Source: Lichenifustis flavocetrariae (lineage in GTDB: Bacteria > Pseudomonadota > Alphaproteobacteria > Rhizobiales > Beijerinckiaceae). From it: a stretch of 64,000 nucleotides of DNA. The stretch covers positions 1 to 64,000 of the forward strand of contig NZ_JAMOIM010000016.1 in assembly GCF_026130545.1 (NCBI RefSeq). The letters are read 5' to 3'. The notes under the pieces are model-generated. The model was not told the DNA's origin and ran no database searches. It saw only the letters and a program-made list of their open reading frames with translations. Made by a program: the position numbers and the translations under genes. Below are positions 56,204 through 64,000 of the stretch, in pieces; within the stretch, counting starts at the first letter, position 1; every line of letters begins with the position of its first letter.

Positions 56204-56596
56204 TCAGTTCAAAGTTCGTTTGGCTTGCGGACTATCAAGCGAGAAGGTCGGAATGAGCACCTGGAAGGCGCTCCCATGCTCATCGGCCATACGATAGGTC
56301 CCGGCCATGATGCCGCTCGGTGTGGAGAGCGGACAGCCGGAGGTATAGCGGAAGCTCTCCCCCGGCTGCAGCACGGGCTGTTCGCCCACGACACCGAGGC
56401 CTTGGACCTCCTCGACCTTGCCGCTCGCGTCCGTGATCAGCCAGTGCCGGGCAATGAGCTGGACGAGCTTTGACCCGAGATTGGCGATCTCGACCGTATA
56501 GGCCCAGAAATACTGCCCGCTGTCCGGATCGGAACGGTCCGGCAAGAACTCGGGAATGACAGTCACTTGGATGTCATGGGTGATGGCCGTGTACAT
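56204..56596 (-). CDS. apaG: ApaG domain protein
   Basis: A 130-residue fibronectin-III-like protein (ApaG/DUF525). It has IQVTVIPEFLPDRSDPDSGQ, YFWAYTVEIANLGSKLVQLI, ARHWLITDASGKVEEVQG, GVVGEQPVLQPGESFRYTSG and STPSGIMAGTYRM, all standard. Function is unresolved; the family may bind divalent cations or phosphate compounds. It lies 23 bp after metZ and is probably read from the same SAM-responsive transcript. Confidence 0.95.
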   Translation of the reverse strand: MYTAITHDIQVTVIPEFLPDRSDPDSGQYFWAYTVEIANLGSKLVQLIARHWLITDASGKVEEVQGLGVVGEQPVLQPGESFRYTSGCPLSTPSGIMAGTYRMADEHGSAFQVLIPTFSLDSPQAKRTLN

Positions 56597-56619
56597 CTTG
56601 GTGTCCGCCGAACTGAGGG

Positions 56620-57843
56620 TTAGCGCGACGCGAGGTCAGATATTTTGCCGCCGTCGAGCCCCGCAAGAGCACCGCCGAGATCGTCCGTCAAATCCTCCAC
56701 GTCCTCAAGGCCGACAGACAGCCGCAACATGCCTTCGCTGATGCCAAGTTCGGCACGCGCCTCGGGCGCCAAGCGCTGATGCGTGGTCGTCGCGGGATGG
56801 GTGATCAAGCTCTTCGAGTCACCCAAATTGTTCGAGATGCCGATGATCCGCAGCGCATTGGCCATCCGGAAGGCAGCCTGCTTGTCGGCGAGCTCAAAGG
56901 CGACGAGCGTGCCGCCACCGCTCATCTGCCGGCGCGCCAGCGCGTATTGCGGATGGTCGGGACGGAATGGGTAGATCACGCGTTTTATTCCCCGCTGTGC
57001 AGCCAGGAAATCGGCAATGACCTCGGCCCCCGCCGTCTGGGCCCGCACCCTGAGGGTCAATGTCTCGAGTCCTTTCAACATGACCCAGGCATTGAAGGGC
57101 GACATGGCCGGTCCGGTCTGCCGGAGCAAATTATGGACGTGTGTGTCGATGAAGGCCTTGCTGGCCAGGATGACGCCGCCCAGGCAACGGCCTTGGCCAT
57201 CGACGTGCTTCGTCACGGAATAGACCACGCAATCGGCGCCGAGAGCGAGTGGACTTTGCAGCAAAGGCGTGGCGAAGACGTTGTCCACCACCAGGGTCGC
57301 GCCGCCCGCATGCGCGATCTCGGCCACAGCCGCGATATCGACGAGGCTCAGGGTGGGGTTCGTGGGGCTTTCGAGAAACAGCGTCTTGGTGTTGGGCCGC
57401 ATCGCGGCACGCCATTGATCCAGATCCTCGCCATCGACCAGCGTGGTCTCAACGCCGAAACGGGGCAGCAGGTCTTCAAGCACATAGCGACACGACCCGA
57501 AGAGGGCTTTCGCCCCGATGGCGTGATCGCCGGCCTTGAGCTGACCCAAGATTGAGGCGGTCACGGCCGCCATGCCGCTTGCCGTGGCGCGTGCCGCCTC
57601 GGCGCCTTCGAGCAACGCCATCCGCTCCTCGAACATCGCCACCGTCGGGTTCGAGAAGCGTGAGTAGATGAAGCCTGGAGCGTCGCCCTTGAAGCGTGCT
57701 TCCGCGGCTTCCATCGTGTCGTAGATAAAGCCCTGAGTGAGGAACAAGGCTTCGGAGGTTTCCCCGAACTGCGAGCGGAGCGTCCCGCCGTGTACCAGGC
57801 GGGTCGCGGCTCTTGTCCGATCCCTACCGTCATTGCCTGTCAT
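56620..57843 (-). CDS. metZ: O-succinylhomoserine sulfhydrylase
   Basis: A 407-residue PLP enzyme of the gamma family (Cys/Met metabolism) that makes homocysteine from O-succinylhomoserine and sulfide. Marks are GFIYSRFSNPTVAMFEERMA, LLEGAEAARATASGMAAV, ALFGSCRYVLEDLLPRFG, FLESPTNPTLSLVDI, the PLP lysine in VVYSVTKHVDGQGRCLGG, and NLGDSKSLITHPATTTH near the C-terminus. GGAG lies 6 nt before the ATG. A SAM-II riboswitch upstream supports a methionine-pathway role. Acetylhomoserine specificity cannot be excluded by sequence alone. Confidence 0.93.
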   Translation of the reverse strand: MTGNDGRDRTRAATRLVHGGTLRSQFGETSEALFLTQGFIYDTMEAAEARFKGDAPGFIYSRFSNPTVAMFEERMALLEGAEAARATASGMAAVTASILGQLKAGDHAIGAKALFGSCRYVLEDLLPRFGVETTLVDGEDLDQWRAAMRPNTKTLFLESPTNPTLSLVDIAAVAEIAHAGGATLVVDNVFATPLLQSPLALGADCVVYSVTKHVDGQGRCLGGVILASKAFIDTHVHNLLRQTGPAMSPFNAWVMLKGLETLTLRVRAQTAGAEVIADFLAAQRGIKRVIYPFRPDHPQYALARRQMSGGGTLVAFELADKQAAFRMANALRIIGISNNLGDSKSLITHPATTTHQRLAPEARAELGISEGMLRLSVGLEDVEDLTDDLGGALAGLDGGKISDLASR

Positions 57844-57880
57844 CGTCGTCTCCGTTCCACTAAGCCGACACTTGTCCCCG

Positions 57881-57914
57881 TTTCGCAGCCGTACGTAGGT
57901 ACGACAATGCGAAA
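57881..57914 (-). other. hairpin in the metZ leader between riboswitch and start codon
   Basis: An imperfect hairpin with a 7-bp outer stem (TTTCGCA/TGCGAAA) and a 5-bp inner stem (CGTAC/GTACG, loop of four). It ends about 37 nt before the metZ start and is a candidate expression platform for the SAM-II element. It is not followed by a T-run. Confidence 0.5.
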
Positions 57915-57947
57915 GGCGACGCGGGAAGAGGATCTCGAGAGAGCTCG

Positions 57948-58000
57948 GCCCTTAGCGCTTTATTTACCGTGGCGGCAAGTCAGCAAAATCACCACGCGAA
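57948..58000 (-). ncRNA. SAM-II riboswitch upstream of metZ
   Basis: The minus strand reads CGCGTGGTGATTTTGCTGAC, then TTGCCGCCACGGTAAATAAA and GCGCTAAGG. This matches the SAM-II (metA motif) aptamer: P1 CGTGG (57996-57992) pairs with CCACG (57972-57968), the GTGATTT loop and the A-rich joining strand are kept, and the 3' GCTAA (57956-57952) completes the pseudoknot. Binding of S-adenosylmethionine normally lowers expression of the downstream gene. Here about 105 nt separate the aptamer from the metZ start. Confidence 0.9.
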
Positions 58001-58004
58001 GAAA

Positions 58005-58466
58005 CTACACTGCCGGCAAAGCTGCCGTCAACGATCGGTCGTCAAGATCTCGCGCCATGGGGACGTGTGGCACCGTCACTTCGATGAATGCAGGGCCAAT
58101 CACCCGATAGCCGAGCGCCTCATAGAACGGCTGCGCGGTGACCCGTGCATGGAGTTCCACTCTCGCAAAGCCGCGGTCGCGCGCAACGGTCTCAGCGAAA
58201 CGGACCATATCGCGCCCGACCCCCTGCCCGCGCATCGATTCAGCCACCGCCATCTGCCGCAGCTTGATCGTCGTAGCATTGACGGGCTTCAGGACAAGCG
58301 TGGCAAGGACGATCCCGTTCTCCACATTGGCGAGATGCAGTTGTTGCTCCTCGCCAGCCAGATCCGCAGCATCCTGGGTCAGGCCAAGGGGCTGCCGAAG
58401 ATGCGCCGCGCGAAAATCGAGCATCCGGGCGTAGAGCTGAGTGCCGAAGGGGACGAGCTGGATCAT
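58005..58466 (-). CDS. GNAT family N-acetyltransferase
   Basis: A 153-residue acetyl-CoA-dependent acetyltransferase. The acetyl-CoA loop is QMAVAESMRGQGVGRDMVRF (R/Q-x-x-G-x-G/A), with FARVELHARVTAQPFYEALG and YRVIGPAFIEVTVPH forming the C-terminal part; the pattern resembles ElaA/YjdJ-like or YpeA-type small GNATs. The start MIQLVPFG has only a weak ribosome site; the longer frame to 58769 is antisense to the dCTP deaminase gene. Its stop lies 5 bp from the SAM-II aptamer of the next gene, so its transcript probably runs into the metZ leader. Confidence 0.85.
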   Translation of the reverse strand: MIQLVPFGTQLYARMLDFRAAHLRQPLGLTQDAADLAGEEQQLHLANVENGIVLATLVLKPVNATTIKLRQMAVAESMRGQGVGRDMVRFAETVARDRGFARVELHARVTAQPFYEALGYRVIGPAFIEVTVPHVPMARDLDDRSLTAALPAV

Positions 58467-58659
58467 GGGTGACGGGCCGGGGTGAAGCGCCAGCTCGGTG
58501 GTTGGCCGACTGCCCTGCACATGCTGGTCTCCGCCCCCGTGGTCAACCGTCCAGGGGCGGCAGACTGCCCGCTTGAGATGGACGGGGGATCGAGAGCGGG
58601 CTAGGAGGAAACTCAATTCCCCGATCGCAATGACGGCCGAGCGACATTTAGAAAGCAGA

Positions 58660-59691
58660 ATGATGACCTTCCGTATCTGGCCGTCACAACGGATCAGGCA
58701 GGCCGTCGAGACAGGCATAATCATCCCGGCGATGCCATTGGCTCCGGACCAGATCCAGCCGGCCAGCATGGATCTCCGGATCGCCGATCGCGCCTATCGG
58801 GTCCCGGCGAGTTTCCTGCCCGGCCCCCACAGGACGGTGCGCGAACGCCTGACGAGCCTGTCCACCCACGTGCTCGACCTGACCCAACCGCGCGTGCTGG
58901 AACGCAACTGTGTTCACATCATCCCGCTGCTGGAAGAGATCCGGCTAGGACCGACAACGAGCGCGCGCGCCAACCCGAAAAGCTCCTCCGGGCGGCTCGA
59001 TATCTTCGTCCGCCTGATCACGGATTACGGGACCGCCTTCGACGACATTCCTGAAGGCTACCAGGGTCCCCTCTTCGCCGAGGTTGTGCCCCGTTCCTTC
59101 CCGGTAATCGTCGGCCGGGGCACGACTCTCAACCAGATCCGCTTCCGCGAACGAGGCGCCGGGCCGGCCGAAGCAAAGCGAACCAGCGCCGTGACAATCA
59201 ACCTTCAGCCGACCAGCCCCGACCGGATCATCGGCTATCGGGCGCGGCGCGCGGCCGGTCTCGTCGATCTAGCCGCCGTGGGCGCACACCGACGTGGGGA
59301 TTTCTGGGAGCCCTTGACGATTGAGGCCGATCGCGGCGACCTCGTTCTCGTGCCCGATGAGTTCTACATTCTGGCATCGTTCGAAGACGTCCGGGTAGAA
59401 GCCGGCGAGGCGGCCGAGATGATCGCCTACGACACGTCTGTCGGGGAAGCGCGCGTTCATTACGCCGGCTTTCTCGACCCCGGTTTCGGTCTGCCGGAGG
59501 CCGGGGGGACGGGCAGCAAAGTGGTGCTGGAAGTTCGCAGTCACGATGTGCCTTTTCTCCTGGAACACGGCCAGCACGTCGGTACGCTCGAATACGAACC
59601 GATGCTCGAACGTCCTGACCAGCTCTATGGGCAAGGGATCCGGTCGAACTACCAGGGCCAGGGCCTCAAACTGTCGAAGCAATTCCGGTGA
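58660..59691 (+). CDS. dcd: 2'-deoxycytidine 5'-triphosphate deaminase (alphaproteobacterial two-domain type)
   Basis: Deaminates dCTP to dUTP for thymidylate synthesis. At 343 residues it is about twice the E. coli enzyme and fits the DCD_N-containing form of alphaproteobacteria with two dUTPase-like folds. The first has QIQPASMDLRIADRAYRVPA. The second has NPKSSSGRLDIFVRLITDYG, LVPDEFYILASFEDV, and LEVRSHDVPFLLEHGQHVG with LEYEPM. Start choice is uncertain among ATGs at 58630, 58660 and 58663; the longer frame from 58498 is noise. Convergent with the META protein. Confidence 0.88.
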   Translation: MMTFRIWPSQRIRQAVETGIIIPAMPLAPDQIQPASMDLRIADRAYRVPASFLPGPHRTVRERLTSLSTHVLDLTQPRVLERNCVHIIPLLEEIRLGPTTSARANPKSSSGRLDIFVRLITDYGTAFDDIPEGYQGPLFAEVVPRSFPVIVGRGTTLNQIRFRERGAGPAEAKRTSAVTINLQPTSPDRIIGYRARRAAGLVDLAAVGAHRRGDFWEPLTIEADRGDLVLVPDEFYILASFEDVRVEAGEAAEMIAYDTSVGEARVHYAGFLDPGFGLPEAGGTGSKVVLEVRSHDVPFLLEHGQHVGTLEYEPMLERPDQLYGQGIRSNYQGQGLKLSKQFR

Positions 59692-59733
59692 GGTGGACGC
59701 CGAGCCAGCGACGAGAGGACCCGGCCGAGGCGC

Positions 59734-60255
59734 TCAGAGACCGCGCTTGAAACGCAAGGTGCCGCCCACGCCCGAGACGGTGAGGTCGCCGTTGGATTCC
59801 AGGTGCCACTTAGGAAGCGAGTGAAGCGTCACCAGCATCGTATGTTCGGTGTCGTCGATCTCCTTGCCGCACGTTTTACGCGTCATCGCGATCGAACCGG
59901 CGGCGAGCTTCTGCTCTTTGATCGGATAGAGCGACATCGAGAAGGTGTTGCAGCCGCCGAACCCGACGGCGCGCAGCTTGTCATCCAGGTTGAAGCTCGG
60001 GGCATCGCCTCCGATGGATTTACCGCCGAGATCGGCGAGGATCCAGGTCGCACCGAAGGGGAACTGTTGCTCGACGGGCCCCGACGGTGTCGGCGCCTTC
60101 TCCTCCTGTTTTCTCACCTTCGCGCCGATTTGCGCCGCAGCCCTTTCCATGGACGAAAGACTGAGTACCGCCGCGAAAGCACAGACTCCCGCGATTTTGA
60201 GAGAGCGAAAGACACCTCCGGTGAGGCGATCATGAAAAGGGTACGAGCGTGCCAT
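59734..60255 (-). CDS. META/HslJ-like domain secreted protein
   Basis: A 173-residue protein with an N-terminal hydrophobic segment (GVCAFAAVLSLSSMERAAAQ) preceded by a basic region, probably a signal peptide. The C-terminal half is a META/HslJ-type beta domain: ATWILADLGGKSIGG, VGFGGCNTFSMSLYPI, IAMTRKTCGKEIDDTEHTML, TVSGVGGTLRFKR. The two Cys (in GGCNTF and KTCGKE) are usual in the family. Role unknown; HslJ is linked to stress and novobiocin tolerance in E. coli. It lies 110 bp downstream of hisG on the same strand. Confidence 0.83.
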   Translation of the reverse strand: MARSYPFHDRLTGGVFRSLKIAGVCAFAAVLSLSSMERAAAQIGAKVRKQEEKAPTPSGPVEQQFPFGATWILADLGGKSIGGDAPSFNLDDKLRAVGFGGCNTFSMSLYPIKEQKLAAGSIAMTRKTCGKEIDDTEHTMLVTLHSLPKWHLESNGDLTVSGVGGTLRFKRGL

Positions 60256-60365
60256 ATCTCTCCGGCCCGGATCTTAAGCGGGCCTCGCGTTAGCAGATGA
60301 GCCGGGGCAGGACAATGTCGGCACCGCGACAAAGACGGGGCGATCCCGGAAGAATCGCGGCACGG

Positions 60366-61346
60366 TCATCCCACAGCGGACAACCGGCCCGCCAATGTCT
60401 CGTAGAGCCCGTTGCTGCTGGCGAAGACATAATCGAGCGGAGTGACGATAACCTGTTCCGCGCCTTTGCCCACCAGCCAATCCGCCATGGGGCCAACCCG
60501 GTTGATGCGGCAATGGTACGTCTGCATGTCCGGCGATCCCGAGGGAAAGAACACGGCGTCGAACAGGTGACGTGCCTCATCGGCCAGCGCCGCATCAGGA
60601 CGGCTGAACCGCGCGCGGAGCTCGCGCGAGGTGCGAGCGGCTTCCTCGGCGGCGATCCTGGCCAGAATCATGCGGACCGCCGCGAGCGCCTCGTTCGACC
60701 AAGTCGCCCGGAGCGAGGCCATGAGGTTCGCTTCGGAGCGCAACATCACGCCATCGTCCAGCACCTTGAGCCCGTTCGCCGCCAGGGTCGCGCCGGTCGT
60801 GGTGATGTCGACGATGAGTTCTGCGGTCCCTGCGGCAGGAGCCCCCTCAGTGGCGCCGAAGCTCTCGACGATGCGGTAGTCGGTGACGCCATGCGTCGCA
60901 AAAAACGCGCGGGTCAGATTGAGATATTTTGTGGCGACACGCATCCGCCGGCCCCGGCGTGCGTGGAAGATCGCCGCCACGTCTTCGAGATCGGCCGTTG
61001 TGCGCACATCAATCCAGGCCTGTGGGACCGCCACGACGACGTCGGCATTGCCGAAACCAAGCGGTGCCAGCAAAGCCACGCGCTGATCGGCCTCCCGCAC
61101 CTGCTCGCGAAGGAGGTCCTCCCCGGCGATGCCGAGATGAACCGAGCCGTCGGCCAACTGCCCGACAATGTCGGAGACCGGAAGATAGGCGACCTCCACA
61201 GCATCAAAGCCCGCAAGAGTGCCACGATAGTCGCGGAGGCCGCGGCCTTGCACCAGATCGAGGCCCGCGCGGGAGAAGAAGCGTGCGGCGTTTTCCTGAA
61301 GCCGACCCTTAGAAGGAACTGCCAGGACGAGCGCGTTTTTGGTCAT
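60366..61346 (-). CDS. hisG: ATP phosphoribosyltransferase catalytic subunit
   Basis: Catalyses the first step of histidine synthesis, ATP plus PRPP to phosphoribosyl-ATP. The N-terminal part is standard: [57 protein letters not shown] and the PRPP loop [19 protein letters not shown]. At 326 residues it is about 100 longer than the short HisG that pairs with HisZ. The C-terminal extension ends [20 protein letters not shown] and [15 protein letters not shown], resembling the regulatory domain of long HisG. I recall the same arrangement in Methylobacterium. It overlaps hisZ by four bases. Confidence 0.93.
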   Translation of the reverse strand: MTKNALVLAVPSKGRLQENAARFFSRAGLDLVQGRGLRDYRGTLAGFDAVEVAYLPVSDIVGQLADGSVHLGIAGEDLLREQVREADQRVALLAPLGFGNADVVVAVPQAWIDVRTTADLEDVAAIFHARRGRRMRVATKYLNLTRAFFATHGVTDYRIVESFGATEGAPAAGTAELIVDITTTGATLAANGLKVLDDGVMLRSEANLMASLRATWSNEALAAVRMILARIAAEEAARTSRELRARFSRPDAALADEARHLFDAVFFPSGSPDMQTYHCRINRVGPMADWLVGKGAEQVIVTPLDYVFASSNGLYETLAGRLSAVG

Positions 61347-62491
61347 GACGCCAGCTCGCCCCCATGCAGCCGATCGACCCAGATGGCTGCGCCCACGGCC
61401 GGCACGGCGACCTTGCTACCGAGCGATTGCGCCAAACGGTCGTAGCGCCCTCCGCCCACCACCGGTCCGATCGAAGCCGTCGGGTTACGGCATTCGAAGA
61501 CGAACCCTGTGTAGTAATCGAGCTTGCGTCCGAACGATCCCGAGAAGCTCACTGTTGCGAGATCGACGCCATGGACTGCCATGAAGCTGATCCGCTCCTC
61601 GAACAGGTCGAGAGCCGTCCCTAGGTCGAGCCCCGCTTCCGCCGCGAGCCTCCGCAGGTCGGTTGCGGCTTCGTCCGGATGTCCCGCTATGGCCAGGAAG
61701 CGATCGAGCACCGCACGCTGTTCCTCGCCGAACGGCGGTGCAGACCGCATCGCGACCTGAGACAGGAAGCGCTCGGCGATTTCGGTCGCGCTACGTCCGC
61801 CCACGCTTGTGATGCCGGCGATCGACAGAAGATCGTCGACGAGAGCGCGGGCACCTGTGGCATCCGTCCCGGCAAGCGCCGCAAGCACACCTGCATGGTC
61901 GCCGCTTTGGGTAGGAGCGGCCGCAAGTATCACACTCGGCGTCTCTCCCTTGTCGAGGCCACGTTTGAGCCGCCGCTGCCAGGTCGGAGGCAGCTTCAAG
62001 GCATCGAGAAGCTGCGCCAGGAGCCCCGCATCGCCGAAAGTCGTCGCGAGGGAGGGCGCCCCGGCGCCGGTTGCAGCTTCGAGAGCAAGCCCCAGGATCT
62101 CCGCGTCGGCAGCTGCCGCGTCGGTGCGCCCGAAGCTTTCCAGCCCGGCCTGAATGAACTCGTCCGGCTCGCCGGCCCGAAATCGGAACACGGGTCCGCA
62201 ATAGCTGAAGGAGGCCGCCTCGCCGCCTCTGCGCGAATCCAGATAAGCGCGGCAGACGGGAATCGTGAACTCTGGCCGCAGGCAGAGTTCAGCCCCGCCT
62301 CGGTCGCTGGTAAAGTAAAGACTTGCGCGAATGTCTTCGCCGCCGAGATCAAGGAAATGCGACGCGTCCTGAAGGATCGCCGGCTCGATCCGCGGATAAC
62401 CCGCCTGCACCAGTTGAGCCAGCAGGACCTGCATCTTGCCCGTCTCCGGTCCCACGGCTTCAAGGGTCGATATCAAGGGTCGGTCCAGCAC
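61343..62491 (-). CDS. hisZ: ATP phosphoribosyltransferase regulatory subunit
   Basis: A 382-residue catalytically inactive paralogue of histidyl-tRNA synthetase that joins HisG in the first enzyme of histidine synthesis and mediates feedback by histidine. It keeps class II folds ([70 protein letters not shown]) but lacks an anticodon-binding domain. It sits between hisS and hisG, overlapping hisG by four bases, 101 bp after hisS. Confidence 0.94.
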   Translation of the reverse strand: MLDRPLISTLEAVGPETGKMQVLLAQLVQAGYPRIEPAILQDASHFLDLGGEDIRASLYFTSDRGGAELCLRPEFTIPVCRAYLDSRRGGEAASFSYCGPVFRFRAGEPDEFIQAGLESFGRTDAAAADAEILGLALEAATGAGAPSLATTFGDAGLLAQLLDALKLPPTWQRRLKRGLDKGETPSVILAAAPTQSGDHAGVLAALAGTDATGARALVDDLLSIAGITSVGGRSATEIAERFLSQVAMRSAPPFGEEQRAVLDRFLAIAGHPDEAATDLRRLAAEAGLDLGTALDLFEERISFMAVHGVDLATVSFSGSFGRKLDYYTGFVFECRNPTASIGPVVGGGRYDRLAQSLGSKVAVPAVGAAIWVDRLHGGELAS

Positions 62492-62592
62492 GCGTCCGCT
62501 GCTCCATCTGTGGCGCGGCTTCTAGCAGCGCCCTGTCGGCAGCGCGAGGTGTTTCGCAGCCGAGCGTGAACAAAGGGCATCACGTCCGCCGA

Positions 62593-64000
62593 TCACGCAC
62601 CATGTCGGCCGAGCACCTCGCGAACGGCCTCGACCATCTGGGCTTCCGGCACCGCCGCCTGTGCTTTCTGCCGAAGCTCAAGGTAGTCTGTGCGGTCCTT
62701 GCTGGCTTTGGCCAACTCCGCGCCCAGGACAAGATCCCGGATCATGACCTGGGCCCCGCCGGCGGCGTCGCGCTCGTTGGTCCCCTGGATCACCGCGCAC
62801 CGGCTGTTGCGTTTGTCGGCATATTTCAATTGGGCGTTCATGCCGGATGTACCGAGATAGAGTTCCGCCGCGATGCCGGCCTTTCGGAGAGTGGTGACAA
62901 GAGCCTGGTAGTGAGCGAGATGATCACGGTCGAGAACCAGCACGACGACAGGCCCAGGGGGGACGACACTGGTGACGATGGGGCTACCTACCGCCTGCAG
63001 CGCGGCCTGCAACCTTGAGATACCAATCGAGAAACCCGTAGCCGGCACCGTTTCACCGCGAAATCGCGCCACAAGCCCGTCGTAACGTCCACCGCCGCCG
63101 ACAGATCCAAACCGCACCGCCTTGCCATCGTCTCCCGTGATCGAGAAGGTGAGCTCGGCTTCGAAGACGGGGCCGGTATAATATTCAAGGCCGCGCACCA
63201 CAGACGGGTCGATGCGAATCCGCCCGTCATCATAGCAGGCTGCAGCGATCAAATCAGCGATGTCGCCGAGCTCGGCGACCCCCTCCAGGCCGCGTTCGGA
63301 GGAACCGACCACCGAACGCAATTGATCGAGTGTCGCACCTGCCGTGGCCGCACCCGCTTCCGTGAAAGCCAGAACACGGCTGATCGACGCGTCATCGAGC
63401 CCCGCGCCTTTCGTGAAATCGCCGCTCTCGTCCTTGCGACCGGACCCAAGAAGGGCAGTGACACCGGCCGGGCCAAGGCGGTCAAGCTTGTCGATGGCGC
63501 GCAGAACCGTCAGTCGACGACCGGCCTCGGCCGCTTCGCCGAGACCAATGGCCTCCATGACACCGTCGAGCACCTTGCGGTTATTGACCTTGATGACATA
63601 GTCGCCGCGGGAGATGCCGAGCCGTTCCAGGCAATCCGCGGCCATGATGCAAAACTCGGCATCGGCCGCGACCGAGGCCGTTCCAACCGTGTCGGCGTCG
63701 AATTGCATGAACTGCCGAAACCGGCCCGGACCTGGTTTTTCATTGCGAAACACGTAACCGGCACGAAAACTGCGGTAAGGCTTCGGCAGGCTGGCGTAGT
63801 TCTCTGCAACGAAACGCGCGAGCGGCGCTGTCAGGTCATAGCGTAAGGAGAGCCAGGATTCGTCATCGTCCTTGAAGGAGAACACACCTTCGTTCGGCCG
63901 ATCGAGGTCGGGCAGGAACTTGCCCAAAGCCTCGGTATATTCGATGAAAGGGGTCTCGACAGGCTCGAAGCCATACAGCGTATAGACCTCGCGAATGGCG
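62593..64000 (-). CDS. hisS: histidine--tRNA ligase, 5' end beyond the window
   Basis: Partial class II synthetase; the C-terminal 469 residues are present and the frame runs off the right edge. The apparent start at 63927 is internal, because the residues before it ([20 protein letters not shown]) continue the family. Motif 2 is [20 protein letters not shown], followed by [20 protein letters not shown]. The histidine-binding segment is [16 protein letters not shown], motif 3 [16 protein letters not shown], and the anticodon domain includes [20 protein letters not shown]. The motif 2 loop differs from the E. coli type and looks like the alphaproteobacterial variant. It is followed by hisZ and hisG. 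Confidence 0.95.
   Translation of the reverse strand, partial: AIREVYTLYGFEPVETPFIEYTEALGKFLPDLDRPNEGVFSFKDDDESWLSLRYDLTAPLARFVAENYASLPKPYRSFRAGYVFRNEKPGPGRFRQFMQFDADTVGTASVAADAEFCIMAADCLERLGISRGDYVIKVNNRKVLDGVMEAIGLGEAAEAGRRLTVLRAIDKLDRLGPAGVTALLGSGRKDESGDFTKGAGLDDASISRVLAFTEAGAATAGATLDQLRSVVGSSERGLEGVAELGDIADLIAAACYDDGRIRIDPSVVRGLEYYTGPVFEAELTFSITGDDGKAVRFGSVGGGGRYDGLVARFRGETVPATGFSIGISRLQAALQAVGSPIVTSVVPPGPVVVLVLDRDHLAHYQALVTTLRKAGIAAELYLGTSGMNAQLKYADKRNSRCAVIQGTNERDAAGGAQVMIRDLVLGAELAKASKDRTDYLELRQKAQAAVPEAQMVEAVREVLGRHGA

Noticed and set aside
58467-58769. Longer N-terminus for the GNAT protein
   Set aside because: Would be antisense to the start of the dCTP deaminase gene and shows no conserved residues; the fold begins at MIQLVPFG.

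Overview
The window reads as a chromosomal segment of a high-GC alphaproteobacterium of the order Hyphomicrobiales (Rhizobiales), most likely near Beijerinckiaceae/Methylobacteriaceae. This placement is an inference from family knowledge, not from a search. Supporting signs are a SAM-II riboswitch, an ArsR-methyltransferase fusion in front of metF, a CysNC fusion, tandem M16 peptidases, a long HisG paired with HisZ, an IleRS without intact C-terminal zinc cysteines, the infA-maf-yacG block, and an alphaproteobacterial DCD_N-type dCTP deaminase. Nearly all of the sequence is coding. I saw no rRNA, tRNA, CRISPR array, prophage or intact insertion sequence.

Layout. 0.3-9.1 kb: an HTH regulator divergent from eutBC (ethanolamine ammonia-lyase, no microcompartment genes), a MAPEG protein, a flavin-dependent LLM oxidoreductase with two operator-like palindromes upstream, malate synthase G, an FAD monooxygenase-like protein and a GFA/CENP-V protein. 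9.1-16.1 kb (minus strand): a HAD-IIA phosphatase, two small secreted proteins, ribF, ileS and lspA. 16.3-22.6 kb (plus): an omega-aminotransferase, two M16 peptidase-family proteins and mutL. 22.9-29.6 kb: cysD-cysNC sulfate activation, a MraY/WecA-like transferase, a glycine-rich secreted protein, a ThDP enzyme and a DUF72 protein.

29.6-40.6 kb (plus): a methionine and membrane block consisting of a SahR-like ArsR-methyltransferase, metF, metH, an Atm1-type exporter, psd, a class III cyclase-like gene and pssA. 40.6-43.7 kb: a phasin-like protein, infA, maf, yacG, a CsbD-like protein, a single-domain response regulator and a PAP2 phosphatase. 44.4-51.4 kb (plus): an acetamidase/formamidase, a class I glutamine-amidotransferase-like (C26) hydrolase and a complete peptide/nickel-type ABC importer, apparently one operon. 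51.8-55.9 kb (minus): a complete spermidine/putrescine-type ABC importer. 56.2-58.5 kb (minus): a GNAT acetyltransferase, a SAM-II riboswitch, metZ and apaG. 58.7-64 kb: a dCTP deaminase, a META-domain protein, and hisS-hisZ-hisG, with hisS running off the right edge.

How the genes work together. Sulfate activation (cysD-cysNC), O-succinylhomoserine sulfhydrylation (metZ), methyl-tetrahydrofolate supply (metF) and cobalamin-dependent methionine synthesis (metH) form much of the sulfur-to-methionine route. Two signals appear to control it: SAM through the riboswitch on metZ, and probably S-adenosylhomocysteine through the ArsR-methyltransferase at the metF-metH block. EutBC and MetH both need cobalamin cofactors. 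Psd and PssA are consecutive steps of phosphatidylethanolamine synthesis, and EutBC could recycle ethanolamine nitrogen. The two ABC importers and the amidase/C26 pair suggest scavenging of amide, peptide or polyamine nitrogen.

Points most worth a second look: the SAM-II element lies about 105 nt upstream of its gene; the metH ribosome-binding site is made by the end of a palindromic intergenic repeat; a dppB-like gene has its first membrane helix in frame but no ordinary start codon before it; a cyclase-like gene between psd and pssA lacks the usual catalytic Asn; and several operator-like dyads have no assigned regulator.
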